A DNA stretch of 64,000 nt, taken from Acheta domesticus. Its lineage: Eukaryota > Arthropoda > Insecta > Orthoptera > Gryllidae. Shown one piece after another: positions 34,959-46,883 of the stretch. Position numbers and translations under genes: made by a program. The stretch is taken from assembly GCA_031308135.1 (NCBI GenBank), contig JAHLJT010000631.1, positions 8,189,286-8,253,285 of the forward strand, given 5' to 3'. Within the stretch, counting starts at the first letter, position 1. Each line of letters opens with the position of its first letter. Under the pieces are notes generated by a model. The model was not told the DNA's origin, did not search any database, and worked only from the letters and a program-made list of their open reading frames with translations.

Positions 34959-37900
34959 ATGGAACATAACTTCGATATCAAGGAAATGTTCGAGGAAGGA
35001 GGAAAGGAGTTCGATAATCTTATGTCTCAGCTCTCTGATGAAAGTTCAGGTATATAACCTCATGAAATAACCTCAATGTAGCTTTAAGGACTTTGTAATG
35101 TGAGATACACCAGATATTTACAATGATCGCTACTTGAAATTTATGTTTTTAGACGATGAACTACCATGCACCTCTTCAGAAGTTAAGAAAACGCAGAATA
35201 TAGACAAGACGATACGTTCAGTTGATGTGTTCTCTAATAAAATAGAAGGCCACAGAGGAAAGCAAATTTCCTTTGATGATACTTACGTTGATTTATTTGC
35301 TAATAAAGAGCCAAAACTCGTGAAGAGTAAAAAGAATGATGAGGTTGTTAATTGTGCAATGAAGAAATGTGCTATTGGTTCAGATTTTGAAACATTGGAA
35401 TCTGTCCCATCTTATGCAGTGAGCAGAAGGAAAATGCTTCTAGAAAAGCGGGTAAAAATATCGTTTTCAATAGTTACCTGAACAAATACTTTTTGTTGTA
35501 GCATGTAAAGGCGATTTCCAAATTAAGTTGCTATTTTCCACAACAGAAATACTATTATATGGAAATGTTTAATCTCAAACAAAAAACAATACATTACATA
35601 AGCATATTTAAGCCAATATAGTTGGTTAAAAAATTTGGTACATCTTATGTTCTGAAAGAAAGATGAAGATTGAAAGCAAGATTTCTCCAACTTTGTCACA
35701 TGGTGTATTAAAGAATTTTGTCAGTCTCACAACTCCTGTCTTATTACCAATTTGGTGTATTTGGCACTTTTTTTTTTCCTGTACTCGTATTAGCATATCA
35801 AGATGTAAACTTTTTGGTAATGTATGTAAAATTAACAACAGCACTAATTCTACTTACAAGTAAAAAGTAAAGCTTCACTCCTAAAATGACAGATGCAGTG
35901 TTAATTGTTTGGAGTTATAAGTTACTAATACTTATATTACGTTATTTTGGTTATTCTCAAATTTTGTTCTTGCATTATTAACACACAAACAATATCAAAG
36001 TATGGCAACTTTGGCACATTTAAAATTACATGTGGCATATAAAATGAAATATATCGAAATGCACTGCAAAAATTTTTTCCTTACATATACAATGAACTAC
36101 CTCCTCTTACATATCAAAACGAGCCAATAAAATGGCTTTCCTTCACAGAGCCAGTAAAATATTTAGGAGTATTAATGGACAGAAGCCTCCATTGGCAAAA
36201 TAATATCGCCCACAGAATTTCGTTAGCTAATAAACAATGGCATCAGCTTTATTCTCTGATTACTCTTCTTTGTTAAGTATACTGACTAAATTGCATGTTT
36301 ACAAAACAATGATTCAGCCTATACTGCCCTATGTATCTCCAATTTGGGGATCAGCATCTAAAACTAACATTAATAAAATAAAATTTTTCAGAATACTTGC
36401 CTAAGAACTATTGTTAAAGCCCCTTGGTTTATTTCTAATGTACAAATTCATTCTGAGTTAGGTATACTTCCAATTAAAAACTTTTTTATACAAATTTCAG
36501 CAAAATTCTTCACCAAAATTAATAAAATTCCATCTGCACTTCATTTTGAACTTGGTAAACACAATCCCCATCGAAACCAACTAAAATGTAAATTGCCTAA
36601 ACAATTCTTCAACCCCCCATAATCTCCTTTCAAATTTGAATTCAACACATAAAATAGAGTGTTCTTGATGCGTGAGCTTTCTTTGTAGATACTCAATTCT
36701 ATTTGTAATACTCAATCAGTTCATCTTCTGCTGTCAAGGGCCTAACTGACCAAAGGCATGTAATTATTCAATAAAAAAAGAATTACAAAAGATTATAGTA
36801 TACTAACACATTATCATAAAATAACACCAATACAATGCTACTACAATAAGCACTAAATGATGAACTAGAGACAATGGCAACAAAGAAACTTTCAAGAGTT
36901 GGAATATCAGAAAAACCAAAGGTATGGCAATAGGAAGACAGATTTAGGGAAGAGGCAGAAGAGAGAGTGAAATTAAGATAGAGGGAATAGCTTTGGAATG
37001 AGTTAATAAATATAAATATTTGGGATTCAATCTAGTATAGTAAATAATGCATTGAACTTTGCAAATCATGTAGAGTATATTAATAAGAAAGTGACTTGGA
37101 AGGTGAATATAGTGTATAAATCTAGGAAAGTATTATCAAGAGCGGGTAAGGAACAACTATTCAAATCATGTGCCACATATAAAGTACGGTTTCACATTAC
37201 TTGTAATGGTCACAAAAAGGGATATGAAAAAGCTGGAAATTAACTTTAATGAGGATATGAGGGCAATTGCTCTCAGTGCAATAGCCTATGCTAAGCCATT
37301 TGTTCAGATCTTTGCCAATATTTGAATAGGCGTGGAGTGTGGTGTGGTATTCACCACGGAGTGCTACAATTTTCAGCAAGCAATCTCTTCATACAAAAAG
37401 CACTATTTAATTTGCATATCTTGTATGAGATTGTGAGGCATATAGTTGCCATCTGCCTGTACAATTACCTTGTGGTGGTGAGAAGTACAAACTTTGTTCA
37501 TGAAGTACAGGGTGACCTGACGTTTTCAAATGTTTAGTATGAAGCCGCTAGCGATGGTAGGGAGGGGATTCAGATATCAGTTCCCTTGTTATATAATGCC
37601 ATTTCAGTAGCTATTGAGCAGTGGACTGTAGAGCACCGCATGTTCGCTTATGACGCATGCTGACTCAGGGCCCTCAGCGGTCTGCACAAAGACTCTCGTG
37701 TGAATTAAACTTGGGGTCATCTTAAGTCATGTATTTATGCTCACAAGCCCCACAACTTGCCCAAACTGAAGGAGGCAATCAAGCAGGAAGTGGCAGCAAT
37801 TGATAGGGAGATGTTGGAACCGAACACACACCACGTTTCTGCAAAGGCTGGAAATGTGCATTCAAGCAAGTGGACACCACTTGTCTGACATATTCCATTC

Positions 37901-39667
37901 ATAATATGCATTTCAAATGGCATGTAATTCTGAAGAGTTTTGTATAATAAAATGGCTTTTTCTGGCTGGTAAAAATAACACATGAGTACTGCTCGTTTAA
38001 AAAACGTCCAGTTCCCGTCGGTCATCCTGTACTTTCTCATTAGCTATTATGAGTTTGGCGTGGAAGTTAGCTTTACGATACCACATCCTCCCACAGCAGA
38101 ATGACCCTGTGGATCGTACATTTTTGTTGGTGGCAACCAAAATGTGTCATTTGAACCCTTGCCAGTCTTTCCATTTCCTCTAGATCAGTTGTGGACCATA
38201 CAAGAGTTGCCCACTTTGTGCCTGTTGAGAAGGTGATGGCAGAACATATGAGTTGATGGCAGTTAGGTTTCGGGAGTTGGGAAAGTATTTAATTCAGCCT
38301 TGAATTGGTTGGCGTGGTCAATGGTGAGTATCCCTTTCAGTTGAAGATGTGCAATGTTCATGCTTCCTGTACACAAAGGCTTTTGTATAACTCATTGGAG
38401 TGATGATATTATTATAATTATTCATAAAATTTGAAATAAAGTCATTTTGTGAAAGTATTACAACTATTGAAATGTTTGTTATTAAATGAAAGTCTGTTAA
38501 AAATATCAACTATAATTGTCTTAGGTCATTTTTAAAAATGAGATGTACCTTTTTTGCTAGAATCAATCAATTACTCTTTATGCAGGATTTTATTGCATTA
38601 TATTAAAAAAGATAACGTGAATTGAATATACACATCGTAAGGTGTAGGAAATGTAATATATTTTGTAAAATAATAAAAATTTAAAAAATGAATGCAAATC
38701 ATACTTTGAAAAACGTAAAAAAATGTTCAATTTGCAAATCAACAATTATAAATGTGAAAAATATTAATATTGACAGGTACTGGTGCTCCTATTGGGGGTT
38801 AGTTCATTTTCTTCAAATTGTGCTGTGGAAATAAGAAGTGACTATTTTACCAAGTGAAAAAAAACTTTCTTTTAAAATAGTTATTAGTACTTGTTACATG
38901 TATTTGTACAATGTACTTGTTATCATTCCCAAAGATGAAATTCTTAATTTTCTTGATGCATGGTTGCCTTTGCATTGATTTCTTTGTTCTCTCCATGACT
39001 TGTTGGTGACCTGCAGACCACCAGTTTATAACTGATAATATTTATCCCTGGATTTTATGTAGAAGCACATAGAAATAGAAATTCAGATAAGGATATTACG
39101 CAATTTGGTTCTAATCTGTTAACTGTGCAAATGAATTTACTTTTTCTTTATCTATTATTTTTATTGTAGAAAAAACGAGAGAGTACAAAGGGAGAAAAAT
39201 GGTTCAACATGCCTGCTGCTGAAATGACTGACGAAAAGAAGCATGATTTGGAAGTCCTTAAGATGAGATCAGTTTTAGATCCTAAACAGTTTTACAAGAA
39301 AAATGTTATGAACAAAACCCCAAAATATTTTCATGTAAGTATATGCTTAAGTTCTTTTAAAAACAACAGTTTTTGTTTAAAAAAAATAATACACGAATTT
39401 CTGTTCTTTTCATAGGTGGGAACTGTTGTCGAATCTCCTGCTGACTTTTACAGCAGTCGCATTCCCAAGAAACAGAGGAAGAAAACAATGGTTGATGAAT
39501 TGTTGGCAGATGCAGAATTTCAAAGATACAACAAGCAACGATACAAAGAAATTATTGAACAACGTAGGAAGACAGACTTTAAGGCTCATCGTCTTGCAAG
39601 TCGTCTTAAACGAAAAGGAAAAGAGAAAAAACAAAATCAAAACAAAAAGTCAAAACAGAATTCCTGA
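34959..39667 (+). CDS. Fcf2/DNTTIP2-type pre-rRNA processing factor, four exons
   Basis: Nucleolar factor of the small-subunit processome, needed for early 18S rRNA cleavages in yeast (Fcf2); the vertebrate homologue is DNTTIP2/TdIF2. Exons: 34959-35049, 35153-35451, 39170-39334, 39416-39667, all with GT-AG sites and matching phases, giving 268 residues. The acidic, low-complexity N-terminal half holds the family's variable region. The Fcf2 domain begins in exon 3 with K-W-F-N-M-P-A-A-E-M-T and L-K-M-R-S-V-L-D-P-K, and continues in exon 4 with V-G-T-V-V-E-S-P-A-D-F-Y and R-K-K-T-M-V-D-E-L-L-A-D. The end is a Lys-rich tail, typical for nucleolar proteins. Length is close to yeast Fcf2 and far shorter than the vertebrate protein. 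Intron 2 is 3.7 kb and carries a LINE fragment. No sign of decay. Confidence 0.9.
36058..36780 (+). pseudogene. Jockey-like LINE 3' fragment in intron 2 of the Fcf2-type gene
   Basis: Frames with several stops and shifts read V-K-Y-L-G-V-L-M-D, S-L-H-W, T-K-L-H-V-Y-K-T-M-I-Q-P and P-I-W-G-S-A-S-K-T, ending K-L-P-K-Q-F-F-N-P-P-stop. This is the C-terminal part of an ORF2 closely resembling that of the LINE at 40.2-44.7 kb (K-F-P-K-D-I-F-H-P-P-stop). It is followed by an AATAAA-type A-rich end at 36769-36780, so it looks like a 5'-truncated insertion in the same orientation as the host gene. Confidence 0.75.
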
Positions 39668-39702
39668 GTTAATCAATGCAAATTTTGTAAAATATCACTG
39701 TG

Positions 39703-39708
39703 AATAAA
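39703..39708 (+). terminator. Polyadenylation signal of the Fcf2-type gene
   Basis: AATAAA lies 36 bp after the stop codon. Confidence 0.7.
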
Positions 39709-39943
39709 TTATATGGGAAACTTAACATTTTAACTTCAGCTGATTTCATGGATTGTGTGTATTTTGAATTTTATCTTAAGTTATACCATAAGTTCTCAGA
39801 TTTATAAAACAATGACCCATATGACAGCATGTAAATCACCTGAGAAGTTCAGAACCAGTGGCACATACTTCAGAAACTAAGAGAATAGTTCTGGAAGTAT
39901 GTTTAAAGCATATTTGATTACAAGATAAACGGGCACACATTTT

Positions 39944-40053
39944 AACTACTACTACTACTATTACTACTACTACTTCTTCGTCTTCTTCTTCTTCGCCTTC
40001 ATCTTCTTCTTCGTCGTCTTCTTCTTCTTCGTCTTCTTCTTCTTCTTCTAATT
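39944..40053. repeat. Microsatellite (CTA)n(CTT/CGT)n
   Basis: Imperfect trinucleotide run between the Fcf2-type gene and the LINE. Confidence 0.9.
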
Positions 40054-40247
40054 TATTTCTACCTGTTCGACATATTTGTCTTTCAGGGGTTTGGACATTA
40101 CAAACAAATAACTGGCGATTTGATACTCACTGGAACCTGTAGTATGAATTATTAACAATTAAATTTTGGAAAAGGTTATTCTATGAAAAAAAAGAAGTTT
40201 GTAAAAAAGATTTTGAATAGAAGGATAATATGTTGTAAATGTAGTAA

Positions 40248-43200
40248 TTATGGTGGATGAAATATATCTTTAGGAAATTTTGATAGTATACGTCGAGGAA
40301 AATGATATGTTTGACCTAAATTGAAAGTGCGGGTCTGTTGTAAGTCATCTAAGGAGTTGAAAAATTTAAGGCTTTGTGAAGGAATTAGGGAGTTGATAGT
40401 GTCAATTTTCAGTTCATTATGGAGTTGAGAGTTGGGAATATACCAGAGTGTGTGAAATATTTTCCTGATGAATTTATTTTGGAGAATTTGTAATTTATTA
40501 ATATGGGTTTTGGCAGCATTGGACCAGATGGGGCAAGCATAAGTAAGGGTAGGATGAATAATTGTGGTATATATTAATTTTGCTGAGTGAATGTTTATAG
40601 ATGATTTATAATTAATGAGGGAGTGTAATTTATAAATTTTAGTGTTAGTTTTATGTATAATGTTTTTAATATGGGCATTCCATTTAAGTTTAGTGTCTAA
40701 GAGGAGTCCAAGATATTTAATAGGTGTGTTGGGTGATATCCAGGGTATAGCTTGATCAAGAATTAATATTTCTGCACGGGTGATTGGTTTACAGAGTGTG
40801 AAGATTTTAGCTTGACATTTATTCATATTAATTTTAATCTGCCATTTAGAAGTCCAATTTGTATAAAGCAGAAGGTCAGATTGTAGTCTATTTTTGGCAG
40901 TTTTTAAATTTTTATGACTAATGAAGAATGCAGTATCATCAGCAAAAAGGACTAATTCTGAGTACGTAAAGTTGGGAATATCAGAGAGAAAGATGTTAAA
41001 AAGTAGAGGAGATAGACAGGACCCTTGGGGCACGCCCGCGCCAATTGAAAATAGTTGAGGAAAAGAGGAATTAATTTTGACACGAAAAGTGCGATTAGAA
41101 AGAAAATTTTGAATTATTTTGAACAAATAAGTAGGAATTCCAATTTGGAATAATTTATAAATAAGACCATGATGCCAAATTTTGTTGAATGCTTTTTCGA
41201 TGTCCAGTAATAATACAATAGTATGCTGTTTTAGGTGAAAGGAGTTTTCAATATGTTCTGTTAGTCTTAAAAGTTGATGAGTAGTTGCATGCTGATGAGT
41301 GAAGCCAAATTGAGTGGGAGGAATAATTTTGTTAATTGTAGTGAAGTGTAATAATCTGTGATGTATAAGGGTTTCAAATAGCTTGGAAAGAGAGGAAAGT
41401 AAACTAATAGGTCGGTAGTATGATGGGTTTCTAGGATCTTTTTGTGGTTTACAAAAGGGAAGTACAATTGCTGTTTTCCAGGTAGTTGGAAAGTAATTAA
41501 ATCTCAATGCGGAATGTAGAATAGAAGTAAAAGCAGCAATTGATCTTTTACCGAGTGACTTGAGTGTTTGATTATTGATAGTATCCAATCCTGGAGATTT
41601 GCGAGTTTTTAGTGTTTTAATAACTGAATGAATTTCAGAAGGGGAAATATAATCAATATTTTGGGGAACATTAAAATTTGGAAGAGAGAGAAAATTGCTA
41701 ACAAGATTGTAAAAGTGAATATTAGTAGTTGAATTAGGAGTAAACGTATTTTGGAAATGAAGACCTAGTAATTGAGTTTTGTCATAGTCATTTATTGCTG
41801 TAGTGGAATGTTGTTTAAAGATTGGAATAGATATTTTTTACTTTCCCGTATACGTACGTATACACGGAGTGATATACGTAGTATAGGGAAAGTTATGTAA
41901 TGCTGCGCGAAAAAATGGCCAATTTTCGGCGGAAAAAATTTAATTGCCGGGCCGTGAAAACGAAGTGGATAAAACCAGTTGCTAAATTAAGAGAAAAAAA
42001 TCCTCTATCTCGTGGTGTGGTCAAAATCCATGATTTGTTGCTTCTTTATACTTAAAAATCGATTGACGGCATTCTGTCCGTCTGTGGTCAACGCTAGCGC
42101 CTAAACCGTTCGGTCGATTTTCTTCAAAATTGATATTCCCCAGTCGATCTGATTCTAGTCGAAGCTTTGTGATTTTGAAAAAGATTCTTTAAAACTTGGG
42201 GGTACTTTATATGAAGCCCCCCGGGGATTTTCAACATTTTCTCAAAAACGGCTCCAAATCGTTTCTTTAAATTTCTTGTATGAATAGAGGAAAATACACT
42301 TTTTAACGTGGCATAGGTCCGATTTTCACGTACAGCTCTGAATTTTCGAAAATTGTGAAAGTTTGAATTTTTTTCGGCGTCTTTCTCCAACTACAAAATT
42401 GAAGATAGAGATTTTTTCTTCCAATAAAATTTGTTCTGCATATTGAGTTCTTTAATAAAGGTCATGTAAATGTTTTTCACAATTTTCGTAGTTTTCGTGC
42501 AATATTGCGTGCAATATGTGCAATTTTAAAAAATTACAAAAACAAAATTTTCTCAAAAACGGCTCCAAATTTTTTCTTTAAACTTTTGGTAGGGATAGTG
42601 GTAAATGTACTCTATCAATGACATAAAAGCCATTTTGGTCTGTCGTTTTTTTTTTCAAAAATTACAAAAATGTAAATTTTTTTACTTGTCTCTCACGTCG
42701 TTAATATTTACATTATCGGCGATTTTTTTACATTATTATATTTACGAGTATATATGCTTTAAATAATGTCAAGTAAAGTTTCTCGAAAACACTACCGTTT
42801 TCTGTGAAAAGTAGCTCAAATTTCGGCATTTTCAGGAATGCTCAAACATCATTTTCTCGTATATGGCTGCAATTTTTTTCTTGAAACTTTTGTAACGGAT
42901 AGTGCTAATTACACTCATTAGTATAGCGTGAAGTAAAGATCTCTCACATCTTTAATATGCACATTATCCGCAATTTGTAAAGATGATTATATTTGTGAGT
43001 GTAAGTGCTTCAAATAACTTCAAATAAAGTATTTTGAAAACTCAAAAATTTTCTGTGAAAATGAGCTTCAAATTTCGCATTTTTAGTAGTGCTAAAACGC
43101 CATTTTCTCTTAAACGGCACATAATTTTTAAAAGAAAATTGCCATTTACGGCTAGGTTTTTGTGTTCTTTAATATTCTTAAATTAATGTTTCTGTTCTAC

Positions 43201-44479
43201 CAATAGGAAACCGAAAAATTAAGAAAATGACAAAAAAATGTACTTTTGGCGATGATAGATGGTAGCTGGCAAGAAAGAGTATGTGGCAATTCTGAATAGC
43301 TAGCGAAGACCCAGGAAAATAGAAAACTAATACGGGAAAGTCTGTGCCATTCTGTAGCACCACTAGTTCTTTACAGATTCTTGTAAGAGTTGACCAGAGC
43401 TTTTTTGATTGGGGATGAATTTGTTTAATAAAGTTTTTGTATTCATTAAATTTATGTTGTTCCAGTTTAGATTTTATAATCCTAGATATTTTGTTTAGTT
43501 TAGTTTTAATATCTCTACGCCTGGTTTGTTGCCAGAATCGTCTTAGGGAGTGCTTAGTTATAATAAGGTTAATAATAGGTAAAGGTAGAGGTTTATAATT
43601 TACGAAATTAGTTTTTGGTATATATTTAGAACTTATGTGTAAATTATGATTTATTGTATCCGTGAAATAAGTGATGTACGAGTCTATGTCATGAGTTGAT
43701 AACATATTTGTGGGGAATTGAATGCTGTTTTCAATATTTAATGTAAATTTATTCCAATTTACTTTTTGGAATATAGGAGAAGAGTTAGAATAGGTGATAT
43801 GAGAGTTGAAACAAATGTTTATAATAACTGGATAATGATCTGAATCAAGCTCAGGTAATACGTTTTGAGTAATTGGAAGGTTTATGTTTTGTGTGATTAG
43901 TATATCTAAAATATCTGGGATGATATTTTCATTATATGAATAGTATGTGGGTTCATTAGGGGCATGAATTTGAAGATTATGATTAGCAATAAATTTGTGT
44001 AATTTTATACCATTTGGATTATTATTAAGACTTCCCCAGATTTGATTTTTACAATTTAGATCTTCGAGCAGTAGGATTTTGTCTGTTGTATTGTTAAATA
44101 TGCTTTTAAAATATGTCAGCGGGAAATTATACTTCGGAGGCTTATACGCAACTGTAAGGTGGTAATGGATTTGATTGATATTGATTATTATTGTAATGAA
44201 TTCGAGGGAAGGAGTGATGGGTGTATTTATAAGAAAAGATTTGAGTTTGGAAGAAATAATAATAGCTACGCCATCCGATGCTATATTGTCAATTCTGTCA
44301 TATCTGTATATTTTATATCCATGTAAATAAAATTTTTCATTGGGGATGAGATGCGTTTCGGTGATACATGCTATTTGGATGTTGTGGGAATAAAGAAAAT
44401 GTTCAAATAATTGATGTTGCCTTTTAATTCCATTGGCATTCCAATTGAGCAATGTTATGCAGTTAGTTTTCTTAGACAT
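40248..44479 (-). pseudogene. Jockey-like ORF2 (endonuclease and reverse transcriptase), split by insertion
   Basis: Parts: 43367-44479 (371 codons) and 40248-41834 (529 codons with stop), together 899 residues, the usual Jockey ORF2 size. The first part is an APE-type endonuclease (L-N-W-N-A-N-G-I, I-T-E-T-H-L, E-D-L-N where G-D-F-N is common, P-D-I-L-D-I-L, L-D-S-D-H-Y-P-V-I). The second holds the reverse transcriptase: S-P-G-L-D-T-I, P-I-S-L-L-S-S-L-S-K-L-F-E, L-L-D-I-E-K-A-F, G-V-P-Q-G-S-C-L-S-P-L-L-F, and the catalytic F-A-D-D-T. No stop or shift was found in either part, so the only damage in ORF2 is the inserted HINE. Start at ATG 44479, overlapping the ORF1 stop. Confidence 0.85.
41835..43366 (+). 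mobile_element. HINE copy E, full length (1532 bp), inside Jockey ORF2
   Basis: Begins TTTTTACTTTCCCGTATACG and ends GCACCACTAG. The 5' 12-mer ACTTTCCCGTAT (41840-41851) recurs inverted at 43330-43341. A short stem GTGC...GCAC precedes CTAG. The insertion lies between two T residues (gatat | ttctttac), as described for Helentrons. Because both flanks are coding, these borders are the best defined in the window. Confidence 0.85.
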
Positions 44480-44715
44480 TTTGTTTGTTCGGAAGTGATT
44501 CTATGATTTGTTGAATTTGTGGTATTAGTGAAGATATAACTTGCGTAACTATTGTGGTAATTAATTGTGAGATATTTAATGAAGAAGTGTTAATGTTATT
44601 AATATTTTGAGAATTGCGAGCTGTATTGGAATATGTATTTGACCAGGCATTAGGTGGTTTCTGAAGTGGGGGAAAGTCTGTATTGTGGAATGTGAAGGTT
44701 TTAGGCGAAAGAAAG
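44470..44715 (-). pseudogene. Jockey-like ORF1, C-terminal fragment
   Basis: An open minus-strand frame runs from about 44715 to a TAA that overlaps the ORF2 start: the bases ATGTCTAA serve both as ORF2 Met-Ser and as the ORF1 end. It is rich in Asn, Ser, Ile and Gln (...S-Q-L-I-T-T-I-V-T-Q-V-I...). Gag-like knuckles are not in the surviving piece. The upstream part is replaced by HINE sequence. Confidence 0.6.
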
Positions 44716-44719
44716 CTTA

Positions 44720-45546
44720 GGAGAAAATGGCGTTTGAGCGTCGCTCAAAATGCGGAATTTTGAGATAGGTTTCACAGAAAACTTCAATTTTCAAGAAACT
44801 TTATTTGACATTTAGAGCACATGTACTCATAAATATAAATGTGAACAAATTGCCGCTAATGTAAATATTAACGACATGAGAGACAAGTCAAAAAAAAATA
44901 ATTTAAAAAAAACAAAAGAATAGAGCAATATGGCGTTAATGCCATATTGTAGAGCACATTTAGCACTATTCCTACAAAAAGTTTAAAGAAAAAATTTGGA
45001 GCAGTTTTTGAGAAAATCTGTTTTTAGTAATTTTTTAAAATTGCAAATATTGCGTTCAAAGCAAAAACAACTAAAATTTTCAAAACAATGTACCTGGCTT
45101 AAATTAAAGAAATCAGTACGAAGAACAAATTTTACTTCAAGAAAAAATCTCTACCTTCAATTTTGTAGTTGTAGGAAAACGCCGAAAAAATTTCAAACTT
45201 TTGCAATTTTCGAAAATTCAGGGTGAACAGTAAAAATGGAACCTATGCCACCTTTATAAGTATTTTATTCTATCCTTACAAGAAATTTAAAGAAAAAATT
45301 TGGAGCCTTTTTGACAAATTTTTGAAAATGTCAGGGGGGGCTTCATGTAAAGTACCCCCAAATTTTGAAGAATATTTTTCAAAATCGCGGCGCCTCCAGC
45401 GGAACGAGATCGGCTGCAGAACATTCATTTTGAAAGAAATCGTACTGATGGTTTCGGCACTACGGTTGTTCACAGACAGACATTTTGAAAAGATCCACTT
45501 TTACTTACTTACTCCGTAAATACGTACGTATACGGGAAAGTAAAAA
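44720..45546 (-). mobile_element. HINE copy F, 3'-truncated
   Basis: On the minus strand it starts at 45546 with TTTTTACTTTCCCGTATACG and the palindromic tacgtacgt block. The body matches copies A, D and E. The 3' subterminal repeat and CTAG are missing at the 44.7-kb side. Confidence 0.65.
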
Positions 45547-45711
45547 GTATGGTCGAAAATAGTTAATCGATTGAATGCAATAAGTCAAATCCTAGAATAG
45601 AATGTTATCCAAAGATAATTGTAGCAGGCAATTGTGATGTTAATGTTTAATTATAAATTATTTACTATTATATCAGTATTCAAATATCAGTTACCAAAGT
45701 ATACTGCGATT

Positions 45712-45975
45712 TTTACTTTCCCGTATACGTACGCATGCACGGAGTGATATACGTAGTATAGGGAAAGTTATGTAATTTGCCCCTCAAGGCCCGTCTTCAC
45801 GATGGAATATGTCACGGTATTTCGCGACATTTAATAAAAAAAAAAACATAGATCTTTTGTTTTGTGGAAAATTTGCAAAATACCCGAGGGACTTCTTGTA
45901 AAGTACCTCCAAAATGAAAATATCGATTCGAGGATATCAATTTTGAAGGAAATCAGCTGAACTGTTTAGCCATGA
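45712..45975 (+). mobile_element. HINE copy G, 5' end joined to inverted body
   Basis: A forward 5' end (tttttactttcccgtatacg to gggaaagttatgtaat) is followed after about 120 bp by body sequence in the opposite orientation (aaagtacctccaaaatgaaa, gaggatatcaattttgaagg). The arrangement resembles 25676-25855. Confidence 0.5.
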
Positions 45976-45982
45976 ATGAATA

Positions 45983-46362
45983 TCTTTTATATATATAAAA
46001 TTCTCGTGTCACAGTTTTAGTTACCGTACTCCTCCGAAACGGCTTGACAGATTTTGATGAAATTTTATAAGTATCTTCAGTAGGTCTGAGAATAGGTTGT
46101 TATCTATTTTTATACCCCTTAGTGATAAGGGTGGTCCATCCCAATTTTTTTTTTAATTTTTCGCACGAAACGTTTTAGGCAACCCGCTACACACTGTAGG
46201 TATTTCACCAGCTATACGGAGTTTCTCCATATTACGCACCTGAACAGCGATGTGCAGAATCTGCTATTAAATGTGAATAACACGGAGAGAGGCGGGGAAA
46301 GAGAGGGAGGGAAGGAAAAAGAGATATATAGGGGCAGAACAACGTCTGCCGGGCTCAGCTAG
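45983..46362 (+). mobile_element. Non-autonomous Helitron (380 bp)
   Basis: The 5' end is A|TC followed by tttatatatataaaattctc and gtgtcacagttttagttacc, the well-known start of insect Helitrons. The 3' end has a perfect six-pair stem GGCAGA/TCTGCC with loop ACAACG, eight bases, then CTAG at 46359-46362. It is followed by A rather than the expected T. No coding capacity. Confidence 0.75.
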
Positions 46363-46883
46363 AAAAATGTTTGTCTCCGCGATACATTGTTGCGTTAGGT
46401 TTGAGGAGTCTTAAGCATATTAGAGACTAATATATCATTAATACTATAGTTAGCAGGAAAAAAAGCACAGCAATTACTATTTCACTACAGGTAGATATGA
46501 CATTGGGACTAGGAACTTTGTTTTAATAATTTGTGATGTTTGTTGCTGCGAAATGTTTAATTAGCCTTAGTTAATTAAAGTTTAGTTAGCCTTCGGAAGT
46601 TGATATTAAATTCTCGAATGTACAAAATAGAGAACAGATTCATTATTGAACAGTTCAAAATGTGTACATGTATTTTATAACATTTTTAAATGATTGTTCT
46701 TTAGAGAAGATTTATTATCGTTAATTATTTTCTCCTGCCGTCTTTTAATATATAGATTTTAGTTTTTACTGCCATTTAGAGCAACAATAGGTAAAGAAAA
46801 CCTTGATTGATTTACATGATATAATGATGCAATTATTACTTGATCAGTATCCCCGCTAGGCGTCTACCGGCGTCACTTCGGAC

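Larger units (their letters stand above)
40190..44715 (-). mobile_element. Jockey-like non-LTR retrotransposon, interrupted by a HINE
   Basis: The minus-strand element has the end of ORF1 (44470-44715), an overlapping ORF2 and a 3' region. ORF2 is divided by the HINE at 41835-43366. The 5' part of ORF1 is cut off by another HINE fragment (44720-45546). The 3' end is not sharply defined: no long A-tail was seen next to the stop at 40248. Confidence 0.8.

Noticed and set aside
34577..34981. 134-codon minus-strand ORF rich in Pro, Arg and His
   Set aside because: Covers the GC-rich promoter and first codons of the Fcf2-type gene; composition is explained by that.
43178..43366. C-terminal 63 codons of the 433-codon ORF at 43178-44479
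   Set aside because: They are read-through from LINE ORF2 into the HINE and are not part of the LINE protein.
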